From Acidocella aquatica (lineage in GTDB: Bacteria > Pseudomonadota > Alphaproteobacteria > Acetobacterales > Acetobacteraceae), in the NCBI RefSeq assembly GCF_030160635.1, contig NZ_BSOS01000025.1, forward strand, positions 1 to 61,732: 61,732 nucleotides of DNA, written 5' to 3'. How positions within the stretch are numbered: position 1 is the first letter of the stretch; each line of letters begins with the position of its first letter. The notes below the pieces were generated by a model. The model was not told where the DNA came from and did no database searches. It saw only the letters and a program-made list of their open reading frames with translations. The position numbers were made by a program, and so were the translations under genes. Of this stretch, positions 52,416 through 60,817 are shown piece by piece.

Positions 52416-52970
52416 TCAGGCCGCCTGTGTAACAGACAACACCTCAGGAATGTAGTGTTTCAGCATGTTCTCGATGCCGTGTTTGAGCGTCGCGGTCGAG
52501 GACGGGCAACCAGCGCAGGACCCCTGCATCTTCAGGCTGACCACGCCATCACGAAAACCACGGAAGATGATGTCCCCGCCATCGCCGGCCACCGCCGGGC
52601 GAACCCTCGTGTCCAGCAACTCCTTGATTTGCGCCACAATCTCCGCATCCGCCGGATCAACATCCTCGGCCAGCAGCTGCGCATGTTCGTTCACGATCGG
52701 GCGATTGTTGAGCAGGTGCTCCATCAACAACCCAAGCACCTGGGGCTTCAGCGCTACCCATTCGGCATCGGCGGTTTTGGTGACCGTGACGAAATCCCCC
52801 CCCAGGAACACGCGCGCCACGCCGGGCAGACCAAACAACGCATCCGCCAGGGGCGAGAGCAGCGCCGCATCGGCATCGGCGAAATCGGCGGTAAGCTCGC
52901 CTAAAATCTCCCGCCCGGGGAGAAATTTCAGCGTTGCGGGGTTCGGCGTGCCTTCGGTCTCAATAAACAT
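52416..52970 (-). CDS. NifU-family Fe-S cluster carrier (NFU1-like)
   Basis: A 184-residue protein with an N-terminal Nfu scaffold domain (FIETEGTPNPATLKFLPG is the classical opening) and a C-terminal NifU-like domain holding CAGC in GSCAGCPSS, the site for a 4Fe-4S cluster delivered to target enzymes. The domain order matches mitochondrial NFU1 and alphaproteobacterial homologues. ATG 52970 is used because homology starts there. It begins the leftward four-gene unit and diverges from the GGDEF-EAL gene. Confidence 0.93.
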   Translation of the reverse strand: MFIETEGTPNPATLKFLPGREILGELTADFADADAALLSPLADALFGLPGVARVFLGGDFVTVTKTADAEWVALKPQVLGLLMEHLLNNRPIVNEHAQLLAEDVDPADAEIVAQIKELLDTRVRPAVAGDGGDIIFRGFRDGVVSLKMQGSCAGCPSSTATLKHGIENMLKHYIPEVLSVTQAA

Positions 52971-53073
52971 GTGTTTGCTCTCGATCCAATCTGGACCAGT
53001 GCGGTCCGGTTGCAATCTAAATCGGATGTTTTGCCCCTCATGACAAGAGGCGAAGCAACAATGAGCCTCACGC

Positions 53074-54786
53074 ATGGGGCATAATGGTTATGCGCCTGTT
53101 AACCGCTCCCCGTTACGAAGACACATGCTTCATCAACGCCTGCTGGGCTCGGCCGAGGCCTTACAAAAAATCATCGACATCATACCCAGCCCGGTTTTCG
53201 TGAAAGATGCCGGGCATCGCTGGGTATTGATGAACGGGGCCATGGAGGATGCGCTCGGGCAGCCGCGCAGCGCGCTGCTCGGCAAATCCGACTACGACGC
53301 TTTTCCGCCGGATGAGGCCGCTGCCTTCCAGAGCACTGATGACCTGGTGTTCGCGCGCGGGGAAACGGTGGAAAGCGAGGAACGGCTGACCAATGCGCAA
53401 GGAGAGCACCGGCAGGTGGTTATCCGCAAAACCCCGCTGCGGCTGGGCCCGGGGCCGGGGCTGGGCGCGTTGTTTATCGTGGGCACCATTCATGATGTGA
53501 CAATCTACCGCGAAGCCGCCGCGCGGAGCCATTTTCACTCCCGTCACGACATGTTGACCGGCCTGCCCAACCGCACCCTGTTTCAGGAACGGCTGCGCGA
53601 GGCCGTAAGCCACAGCAACCGGGAGCTGGATAATATCGCGGTGCTGCTCATCGACCTTGACGGCTTCAAGGCCGTGAACGACGCCTACGGCCATGAGGCG
53701 GGAGACGAATTACTGCGCGTGATCGCGGCGCGGCTGACCGAGGCTGTCCGCGCCTCAGACACAGTGGCGCGCCTGGGGGGCGATGAATTCGGGATCCTTC
53801 TGCGCGGCGGGCTCAACCTGCAAGACGCGGCGCGGCGGGTGGCGGCCGAAATCTGCGAGGTGGTCGCCGTGCCGGTGCAACTGCGGCAATCGCAAACCCG
53901 GGTTTCGGCATCGGTCGGTATCACGCATTTTTCCAACCCCGGCACAGGGCCGGAAGAGCTGCTGCGTCAGGCGGATATCGCCATGTACAGCGTTAAACGC
54001 GGCGGCCGGCACGGCCACCAGGCCTACGAGCCGGGGTTGGAGATTATCGCCAACCGGCAACTCCACGCCGACCTGCGCCACGCGCTTGAGCGGCACCAGC
54101 TGCATGTGGTCTACCAGCCGCAATGGAACCCGCCGGACGGCGAACTGACCGGCTATGAAGCCCTGCTGCGCTGGGAACACCCGCTTTATGGCCCCGTTCC
54201 CCCCGCGGTCTTTATCCCTATCGCCGAACAGAGCGGGTTGATCGGCATATTTGGTGAATTTGTGCTGCGCGCGGCCTGCACCACCGCAATGCAATGGCCG
54301 CCCGGCGTACGCACCACGGTCAATGTCTCGCCGCTGCAACTCGTCGAGAACAAGCTGCTCGCCGAGGTGTGCGCGGCGCTTACCGCAAGCGGCCTGCCGG
54401 CCGGGCGCCTGGAGCTTGAAATTACCGAGAGCAAGCCAGCCGTCGACAGTGAAGGTGCGCTGATAACGCTCCACCAGCTGAAAAAGCTCGGCGTGCGGAT
54501 CGCGCTGGATGATTTTGGCACCGGCACCGCCTCGTTGGACATGATGCACCGCTTCAGCTTCGACCGCATGAAAATCGACAGCCGCTTCGTTGCCGGATTG
54601 CCCGAGGACACGCGGGGCCACGCCATCGTCGGCTCGCTGATCAGCCTGGCGCACAAACTCGGCGCTCAGGTAACGGCGGAAGGCGTGGAGCGCATGGAAC
54701 AGGCCTTCAGCCTCATGGAACTCGGCTGCGACGAAATGCAGGGATACCTGTTTGGCCATCCTGATGCGCAGACGAGCGTTTTATAA
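53074..54786 (+). CDS. PAS-GGDEF-EAL cyclic di-GMP turnover protein
   Basis: A 570-residue signalling protein. A PAS domain (about 25-145, opening IIDIIPSPVFVKDAGHRWVLMN) is followed by a diguanylate cyclase domain with intact GGDEF at 235-239 and an inhibitory I-site RASD at 227-230, then a phosphodiesterase domain with EALLRW at 362-367 and a later DDFGTGTASLDMM. Both catalytic signatures are preserved, so it may make or degrade cyclic di-GMP depending on the PAS signal. No membrane segment is seen. ATG 53125 is an alternative start and is closer to the PAS domain. Confidence 0.93.
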   Translation: MGHNGYAPVNRSPLRRHMLHQRLLGSAEALQKIIDIIPSPVFVKDAGHRWVLMNGAMEDALGQPRSALLGKSDYDAFPPDEAAAFQSTDDLVFARGETVESEERLTNAQGEHRQVVIRKTPLRLGPGPGLGALFIVGTIHDVTIYREAAARSHFHSRHDMLTGLPNRTLFQERLREAVSHSNRELDNIAVLLIDLDGFKAVNDAYGHEAGDELLRVIAARLTEAVRASDTVARLGGDEFGILLRGGLNLQDAARRVAAEICEVVAVPVQLRQSQTRVSASVGITHFSNPGTGPEELLRQADIAMYSVKRGGRHGHQAYEPGLEIIANRQLHADLRHALERHQLHVVYQPQWNPPDGELTGYEALLRWEHPLYGPVPPAVFIPIAEQSGLIGIFGEFVLRAACTTAMQWPPGVRTTVNVSPLQLVENKLLAEVCAALTASGLPAGRLELEITESKPAVDSEGALITLHQLKKLGVRIALDDFGTGTASLDMMHRFSFDRMKIDSRFVAGLPEDTRGHAIVGSLISLAHKLGAQVTAEGVERMEQAFSLMELGCDEMQGYLFGHPDAQTSVL

Positions 54787-54837
54787 TGACCGAATAACCC
54801 GCTTGATGCCGCCGCAACATTCACCGGCTGAGCGAGA

Positions 54838-55743
54838 TCATCCATACGTCAGGAATGGCGGCCGCTTGCTGGCCCCCACAACGTCCGGCACCGCGCCCCA
54901 AAGGTCGAAATCCTCCGGCCGGGCAGACATTCTTCTCGCCTCGCGCGCGCCCTGTTCAGGGAATTGCTCCATCCCCAGCGTATATTCCCAGACAAAAAAA
55001 TCATTGTCATAAACATAAAAATGAATGCTGCCCGATGTCGGATGCCGCCCAATGCCAAAATGCGGGGTCACCCCCAATTTCTGAGCCCGGTTCATCAGGC
55101 GGCCAATGTCATCAATGGTATTAACCATGAATGCAAAATGATGGAATCCAGCTTTTCCGCCCAATGCGCCATAGCTGTGATGATTTGGGTTGGGGAACGC
55201 CCGCAGCAAAGCCCCTGGCCAGCCTTCCAGATAGTCCGAGGTTAAAAAGCCCATATTTTTAACCAGATATTCAGTGTGCATCCGCGGGTCAGGGACAGCA
55301 AGCCCGAAATGTTTGCCCCCCTGAAAACCGGTCAGCCGGTTTTGCAGCGGAGACGAAATATATGTCATCTTTGAATAATACTCAAACTCCGTATGCACCA
55401 CCGGCTCTACAACGCGGAAAGCCTTTTCCAGGCTCAGGGCCTGTGCTTCAATGTCCGGCACCCATTTCGGGCTCAAACCAAGTTTTGCATAATGGGAAAA
55501 TGCCCGCTCCAGATCGTCATCGGTTTCCAGCTCCCATGACGAGCGCACAAATGCGGGCGTGGCTGCCGGTATCAAAAGAACGTCATGATGGCTGGGACCA
55601 CTGCGGAAAAATCGCCCACCCTCCTTCGTTTCATCCACAAAATCCAAACCGATCACATCGATCATGAATTTCGTGGTCTGCGCGATGCCGGAGACCTGAA
55701 GCACCAGATACCCAAGCCGCCGGTAACGAAAATCTGTCGCCAT
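54838..55743 (-). CDS. VOC-superfamily extradiol dioxygenase-like protein
   Basis: A 301-residue two-module vicinal-oxygen-chelate protein resembling type I extradiol (catechol 2,3-) dioxygenases. The first module begins RRLGYLVLQVSGIAQTTKF, and the second has candidate iron ligands in KHFGLAVPDP, FHHFAFMVNT and FVWEYTLG (His, His, Glu pattern). Such enzymes open catechol-type rings next to the hydroxyls. It is the last gene of a leftward unit with the ring-hydroxylating oxygenase. The region is lower in GC than the chromosome. A non-catalytic VOC role cannot be excluded. Confidence 0.78.
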   Translation of the reverse strand: MATDFRYRRLGYLVLQVSGIAQTTKFMIDVIGLDFVDETKEGGRFFRSGPSHHDVLLIPAATPAFVRSSWELETDDDLERAFSHYAKLGLSPKWVPDIEAQALSLEKAFRVVEPVVHTEFEYYSKMTYISSPLQNRLTGFQGGKHFGLAVPDPRMHTEYLVKNMGFLTSDYLEGWPGALLRAFPNPNHHSYGALGGKAGFHHFAFMVNTIDDIGRLMNRAQKLGVTPHFGIGRHPTSGSIHFYVYDNDFFVWEYTLGMEQFPEQGAREARRMSARPEDFDLWGAVPDVVGASKRPPFLTYG

Positions 55744-55768
55744 GGTTTGCGCCTATTGTTGTTAAAAC

Positions 55769-56263
55769 TCAGAGAATAATCGTGAGCCGGCCTTGATCGT
55801 TGAGCGTATCAAGATCCAAGGCGCAACGCTTCTGGCGAATACGGAAACTCTCTCCCGCACGCTCCAGAACATAATGCGCTTCGCCCATGTAGATGGAAGT
55901 CCGGCCCTCCTTGGTGCGATAAGTCGCGAAATTCGATTTCGCCTTCACCAGATCACCATCCTCCCTGGCCCGCACATTACTGACAAGATGGCGGGTCTTG
56001 GAATGAGGAAATTCACAATGCGCGGTTTTTTTCATCAACCGGTCCGTCCGCAGGGTGATCTCTTCCCGGTCGTCGGAAATAATAAAGATCGATGTCGCCG
56101 GATCGTCAACCAGCGGCTGATCGGAACTCATCGAGGCAACCTCGTACTTTCCATCCGCCGTAAACAACAAGGCCCATTCGGGGAGCTTCCAGTTGTCGAG
56201 CAGCTCCGCCTCGTCAAACAGGAAGCTCTCAACATCATTCCGCAATTCGTTTTTACTCGTCAT
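55769..56263 (-). CDS. Ring-hydroxylating oxygenase, small (beta) subunit
   Basis: A 164-residue SnoaL-like/NTF2-fold beta subunit of Rieske non-heme iron oxygenases, recognisable from FLFDEAELLDNWKLPEWALLF at the N-terminus and FATYRTKEGRTSIYMGEAHYVLER later. Beta subunits give structural support to the alpha3beta3 hexamer. It lies 11 bp after the alpha subunit gene. Together they define a two-subunit terminal oxygenase. Confidence 0.88.
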   Translation of the reverse strand: MTSKNELRNDVESFLFDEAELLDNWKLPEWALLFTADGKYEVASMSSDQPLVDDPATSIFIISDDREEITLRTDRLMKKTAHCEFPHSKTRHLVSNVRAREDGDLVKAKSNFATYRTKEGRTSIYMGEAHYVLERAGESFRIRQKRCALDLDTLNDQGRLTIIL

Positions 56264-56274
56264 GGATGCCTCCC

Positions 56275-57618
56275 TTATTCCTGCTCAAACGTATCCAGGC
56301 CGCGCATCGTCCGGTCCCATTGTGTCCAATAGGCCTGCATCTGGCATTCATCATCGGGCGCCCCGGTCTGCAGCCGCAAATCAGGCGCGGCCGTATCCAT
56401 GCCCTTGGAAAGTTCGGTCCATTCAGTTGGGCTATGCTCGATACCGGTCTGGCACAGCTCCAGCATTTCAATATCATCCGCGGAACCAAAGCCGGCCGGC
56501 CCGAGGAAATTATTGAAATTATCAAGGCGGATCTTTAGAAGTTCGGCATCCTCTCCCTTATGCGCGAATCCCCATGCCCGAACATGTATCCTGCCTGGCC
56601 CAACCGGTTCAATGTTGCGTATGGTCAGACCAACATTATCATTGAACACAAGGTTCGGAAAAATTACCAAATTCTTCTGCATTTCAGCCAAATAGGCCGC
56701 CCGCTCCACGCCATAGCGCGCAACAAGGCGCGCCCGGTTGGCGTCGATATGGCGTTTAACTTCCGGCCCCCAACGGTCGATCCAGTAAGCAACCGGGCGC
56801 CCGGTCGGCACCCATGAGCTGAGCACGGCGTGACCATTTCCCAGGCAGGTCAACTTGCCTTTGCTCCTGAATACATTGGCCACATCCGCCACCACCTGCT
56901 CCTGCGCCGTTCCGGCGGCCCGGTCCTTCAGATAGTCAAGATAGCTGATATGGGTCGGGATGACATGGTAGCCGTCGTAGCTGTTTTCCACGAGAAATTT
57001 GTAGTTGGCATTGATTGAATAAGCGTGCTCACCCTTGAGAACATAAAGCCCATCCTCGCCGTCCTCAGCCTGGTCGCAATACGAATCGATCGCCTCTTTC
57101 GCGCCCGCCAGATAATCCACCAGCGCAATCGCCCTGGGATTATAATTCACAAAATAAAAGCCACGGTAATTATCAAGTCTCGGCGGCACCGGCAGGTTCA
57201 ATCTGCCACCTTCATTCAAATCCTCGCGGTAGCCTTCGTTCGAGAAGGTCGAAACCAGCTTGCCCGTGAGATCGAACGTCCAGCCATGATAGGGGCAGGT
57301 AAAGTTACGTGTGTTGCCCTTTGGCTCGCGGCAAATACTCGCGCCGCGATGGGTGCAGGCATTAACCAATGCGCGGATTTCTCCGTTACGATCCCGGGCA
57401 AAAATCAGATTGCGCCCCGCAACCGTCCGCCGCACATAGTCGCCCGGATTAACGATTTCCGACTTGTGCCCAAGATAAAGCCAGCATTTATCAAAAATCG
57501 CCGCCTTTTCACGGTCAAAAACTTCCTGGCTCTTATAGGCTGCCCGATTTATACGAAAACGGCCTTTGGCCCGGTCAACATCGACCAGCCGCTCAAAGGC
57601 GACGGACTTGAATGTCAT
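56275..57618 (-). CDS. Ring-hydroxylating oxygenase, large (alpha) subunit
   Basis: A 447-residue Rieske-type oxygenase alpha subunit. The Rieske cluster ligands are C88, H90, C108 and H111 (CTHRGAS and CPYHGWTF), and the mononuclear iron histidines lie in SYDGYHVIPTHISYLDYL near residues 210-225. These enzymes insert oxygen into an aromatic ring or demethylate an aromatic ether, using electrons from a ferredoxin. It sits 58 bp after the P450 gene on the same strand. The substrate cannot be decided; benzoate, phenylpropanoid or terpenoid-type compounds are all possible. Confidence 0.92.
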   Translation of the reverse strand: MTFKSVAFERLVDVDRAKGRFRINRAAYKSQEVFDREKAAIFDKCWLYLGHKSEIVNPGDYVRRTVAGRNLIFARDRNGEIRALVNACTHRGASICREPKGNTRNFTCPYHGWTFDLTGKLVSTFSNEGYREDLNEGGRLNLPVPPRLDNYRGFYFVNYNPRAIALVDYLAGAKEAIDSYCDQAEDGEDGLYVLKGEHAYSINANYKFLVENSYDGYHVIPTHISYLDYLKDRAAGTAQEQVVADVANVFRSKGKLTCLGNGHAVLSSWVPTGRPVAYWIDRWGPEVKRHIDANRARLVARYGVERAAYLAEMQKNLVIFPNLVFNDNVGLTIRNIEPVGPGRIHVRAWGFAHKGEDAELLKIRLDNFNNFLGPAGFGSADDIEMLELCQTGIEHSPTEWTELSKGMDTAAPDLRLQTGAPDDECQMQAYWTQWDRTMRGLDTFEQE

Positions 57619-57676
57619 GGACTATCTCCTGATAAACTTTTGAATCTATCCCGGTTAATTCATGGATTTTAACCGG

Positions 57677-58933
57677 CTAAACGGTAAAGCGCGCGTTCAG
57701 ATGCGCAAATCCCCTGAATGTTAGTGTCGGTGACAATACAGGCTTTTCCTCTAAAATTTCAATTTTTGAGAATTTCGGAAGAAACGCCCTGAAGAAGATA
57801 TCCAGCTCGATCCGCGCCAGATAATGGCCAACGCAGTGATGCAGGCCAGGCCCGAATGTCACGACATCTCCAACATTGCCGCGCGTAAAATCAAGCTTTC
57901 CGGGTTCGGGAAATCTCTGCGGATCATTATTCGCCGAGAGAATCCAAAGAAAAGCAACATCACCTTTTTTGATCTGCTGGCCAGCAAATTCAAAATCCGT
58001 GGCGGCAACACGAGGTTGCACGGTCGACATCCCGATATAACGCAGCAACTCCTGCAGCGCACCCAGCGGCTCTACCGCGCCGCCAAGCAGAATTTTCTGC
58101 TGGTCTGGATTTTTGACCAACGCGGCCAGTCCCATCACAAGCGAGTTAACCGTTGTCTCGTGCCCTGCCGTCAAGAAAATATGGCAAAGCCCGAGCACTT
58201 CATCCTCGGACAAAACATTGTTGGAATCATCGGCCAGTGTCACCAGCTGGGTCAGAAAATCCTGCTGTGGCGCCGCCAGGCGTTTTGCGATTTCCACACG
58301 CAGCATGCTGTTCATTTCGGCAATCGCCCTATCAGCGTTTATCAACGCCTCCGCGGACGCGAACGCGGCCGAAAGACCCGCCGTAATCGCCCTGTTCCAT
58401 TCCCGCACTTTCTCCAAATGCTCAAGTGGCAGGCCAAGCAATGTCAGTATCACGGTCGCCGGGAGAAAATATGCAATGTCCCTCGCGAAATCGCACTCAT
58501 GTAATTTTACGGCTTTTTCAGTCAGCTCGACAGAAAGACTTTGAATCAGCGGCTTCAGGGAATCAACGAATTTTTTGCTCAATGCCTTGGTCGTGACGCT
58601 GCGCAGGCGCTTATGGGTATCGCCGTCGACATTCACGATCCAGCCCTGGATATAGCGTAGCAGGTTGGGTATCCGTTGCGCGCGCTCAGGCTCGGGTATG
58701 GAGCGAAGGGCCGAGAAGGAGAGACGCACATTCGAGAACCGCATATCCTGAAATGCCGCCGCGATATCATCGTATTTCGTGATTTGCCAGCAACGGTTCC
58801 GCTCACTCCAATAAACCGGGGCATGCTCGCGCAGGCGCGCAAGTGCCGGCAATAATTTTTCATCCGAGATCGATTCCAAATCGCCCATGCTGAAATCCAT
58901 ATCTTGCGGACTGATTTTTTCTTGTAAGGACAT
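57677..58933 (-). CDS. Cytochrome P450 (bacterial class I)
   Basis: A 418-residue soluble cytochrome P450. The oxygen-activation helix reads AGHETT (256-261), the ExxR pair is E295/R298 in ELLR, and the heme-binding segment FGPGLHHCVG puts the thiolate ligand at C367. It resembles bacterial CYP107/CYP153-like soluble enzymes that take electrons from a ferredoxin. It heads the leftward catabolic unit, with GGAGG 7 nt before the ATG. GC content is low for this window. The Rieske ferredoxin diverging at 59097 or an unseen ferredoxin may supply electrons. Confidence 0.93.
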   Translation of the reverse strand: MSLQEKISPQDMDFSMGDLESISDEKLLPALARLREHAPVYWSERNRCWQITKYDDIAAAFQDMRFSNVRLSFSALRSIPEPERAQRIPNLLRYIQGWIVNVDGDTHKRLRSVTTKALSKKFVDSLKPLIQSLSVELTEKAVKLHECDFARDIAYFLPATVILTLLGLPLEHLEKVREWNRAITAGLSAAFASAEALINADRAIAEMNSMLRVEIAKRLAAPQQDFLTQLVTLADDSNNVLSEDEVLGLCHIFLTAGHETTVNSLVMGLAALVKNPDQQKILLGGAVEPLGALQELLRYIGMSTVQPRVAATDFEFAGQQIKKGDVAFLWILSANNDPQRFPEPGKLDFTRGNVGDVVTFGPGLHHCVGHYLARIELDIFFRAFLPKFSKIEILEEKPVLSPTLTFRGFAHLNARFTV

Positions 58934-59096
58934 ATAACCTCCAATCCCATTATTGATCTGGGATATAATATGCTTGTTGATCTACAACTAAGCTTATAAT
59001 AGGTTTGTGTCCTTGATCCAAGTCAAAGCCCTCTGGCGGAAGCGCGAATATCATAAATCATTGGTCAACCATACGAACATAATTCAAGGATTCTCC
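58934..59096. promoter_or_regulatory. Divergent promoter region of P450 and ferredoxin genes
   Basis: An AT-rich 163-bp gap. TATAAT at 58995-59000 with TTGTTG 15 bp upstream is a candidate rightward promoter. ATCCCA (58944-58949) and TGGGAT (58959-58964) form a 6-bp inverted repeat close to the P450 start that could be an operator. No dedicated regulator gene is present beside the cluster. Confidence 0.45.
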
Positions 59097-59408
59097 ATGC
59101 AAAATCTGCTATTATGCCAAGTCAGCGACATCCCGGAGGACGAGGCATTCCAGGCCATTGTGCCCGGGCATGATGCTTTTGCCGTCTACAAGCTTGGCGA
59201 AGAGATTTTTGTGATTCAGGATGCCTGCACGCACGCAGGCGCTTCACTCAGCCTTGAAGGTCAGCAGGACGGACATAAAGTGATTTGCGGCTGGCATGAA
59301 AACACGTTTGATCTGCGCACGGGCGAGGCTCTCAGCGGCCCATGTCCGACACCGGTACGAACCTATCCGGTCCGCATCGAGAATGGCAGCGTGTTCATCG
59401 AGACATAG
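59097..59408 (+). CDS. Rieske-type [2Fe-2S] ferredoxin
   Basis: A 103-residue Rieske ferredoxin with cluster ligands in CTHAGASL and CGWHENTF (CxH and CxxH). It resembles the ferredoxin components of naphthalene/biphenyl-type dioxygenases and would deliver electrons to the alpha subunit encoded at 56275. ATG 59097 has AAGGA upstream; the frame is open earlier but without homology. It is divergent from the P450 and is the only electron carrier of the cluster in the window. Confidence 0.92.
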   Translation: MQNLLLCQVSDIPEDEAFQAIVPGHDAFAVYKLGEEIFVIQDACTHAGASLSLEGQQDGHKVICGWHENTFDLRTGEALSGPCPTPVRTYPVRIENGSVFIET

Positions 59409-59639
59409 GCTCGGGATAAACACATGTTTACCGGCGATAGGGCGCACCGTATTTGTCAGCCTCCCTGCCCGATCATATCTTGATACAGCTGCTGAGCAGG
59501 CAGCGCGCTTCTGATGGTATTTGCCCAGCACCCGGCGAACCAGGACGCCGGGTTTCGCCATATCGCTAATTATTGTTCCAAATGTCACAAAAATGCCGTA
59601 TGGCCGTGCTAGAATTCAGCGGTAACCTCCGAGGAACCG

Positions 59640-60053
59640 ATGCTAATTCAACGAACGCCAAAACAAAAAACACGCGGCGCCGCCCTGCCGCTGACAGCAC
59701 TGCTCGTCTGCACTGGCCTGGCCTGGCCCGCGCTGGCCCAGACAACCGCCCCGCAGACAACCAGCTCCCAGCTCGCCACCGGCGCCAAGCTCTTCGCCGC
59801 CAACTGCGCCTCCTGTCACCGTGCCGACGGCTCGGGCGGCATGAAGTTCGGCAACGCCGTATCGGCTGACCTGCGCGCCCCGGGGCTGGAGACAACCTAT
59901 AAATCCAGCGACAAATTGCTTCTGCGCGCGATCCTGGAAGCCAAGGACGAAGATGGCGACAGGCTGGACCAGCCGATGCCCGCCTGGAAAGGACGTCTCA
60001 CCACCGCAGACGCAGAGGCGATCATCGCCTATCTGCACACACTGCATTCATAA
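59640..60053 (+). CDS. Class I c-type cytochrome
   Basis: A 137-residue periplasmic cytochrome c with a signal peptide (about 1-33, ending in ALAQ), heme motif CASCH at 56-60 and a candidate distal methionine in DQPMPAWKG near residue 119. Only one heme is bound. It could donate to a terminal oxidase or accept from a dehydrogenase. It is monocistronic, and GGAGG is absent though CCGAGGAACC lies just before the ATG. Confidence 0.9.
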   Translation: MLIQRTPKQKTRGAALPLTALLVCTGLAWPALAQTTAPQTTSSQLATGAKLFAANCASCHRADGSGGMKFGNAVSADLRAPGLETTYKSSDKLLLRAILEAKDEDGDRLDQPMPAWKGRLTTADAEAIIAYLHTLHS

Positions 60054-60104
60054 GCTTCGCCGCATGCGGGATGGGTGAGCAAGGCGCCACCCATCCTCGC
60101 CCGG

Positions 60105-60785
60105 CTATTCCCGCCGAAGCACCTTGTCGTTGACAAACCCGGCCAGCGAATTCGCCCGGAAGTGCTCGCGCAGATCATCCTCTGAATAATCCTCCCGCAC
60201 CCAGTCCAAAAAGCTCTTGCCCCTCGCCTCGCCCTCGCGCTGGTAGGTGAGGAAGAACGCATCCAGAATCCCGGTGTTGGCCTGTTTGATATGGCCAAAG
60301 CGCAACGAAAGCTGCTTGAGCGCCTCCGCGGCCGTGCCGCCGTCGATCAGCACGAACAAGCCCGCCGCCAGCCCCGCACGGTCCGCGCCGGATTTGCAGT
60401 GCACCAGAGCCGGGCCGCGCATGGTCTGGTAAATTGCCGCCAGCCGTAAAATCCGGTCCTTATGCGGCGCCCCGCGCGACTCCATCGGCATGTCATAAAA
60501 ATCCAGCCCCAGCCGTGCCGCCGCCTCGCGTGAGAGTGCATCCGAGCCATTTTCCGCCCGCCCGCGCAGGTTAATCAGGCTTTTCAGCCCCGTCCTGCGC
60601 GTGAATTGCGCCAGATTGCCAGGTGTCGGGTGGTTGGAGCGATAAAGCCGCCCAGGCTTCACCGCCGCGAAATTGGTCCAGAGAATGCGCAGCACCGCAT
60701 GATCGACGAACAGCGCATCAATCCAGGCATTGCGCCTGCCGGCCTTAGTGGAGAGGTCGCCTTTATAAATCGTGTCCATGCCCAT
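60105..60785 (-). CDS. Protein tyrosine / dual-specificity phosphatase family
   Basis: A 226-residue phosphatase with the CX5R loop in VHCKSGADRAG, which holds the catalytic cysteine and arginine. The upstream sequence GRLYRSNHPTPGNLAQFTRRTGLKSLINLRG is typical of the bacterial tyrosine phosphatase/DSP branch. The general-acid aspartate probably lies in the YDMPMESRGAP region. It diverges from the MsbA-like gene with about 30 bp between starts. Substrate unknown; proteins, phosphoinositides and phospholipid-like molecules are all possible for this family. Confidence 0.85.
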   Translation of the reverse strand: MGMDTIYKGDLSTKAGRRNAWIDALFVDHAVLRILWTNFAAVKPGRLYRSNHPTPGNLAQFTRRTGLKSLINLRGRAENGSDALSREAAARLGLDFYDMPMESRGAPHKDRILRLAAIYQTMRGPALVHCKSGADRAGLAAGLFVLIDGGTAAEALKQLSLRFGHIKQANTGILDAFFLTYQREGEARGKSFLDWVREDYSEDDLREHFRANSLAGFVNDKVLRRE

Positions 60786-60817
60786 ATCCCTAGCCTGATT
60801 TGTGGCAGAGCCAAAAT

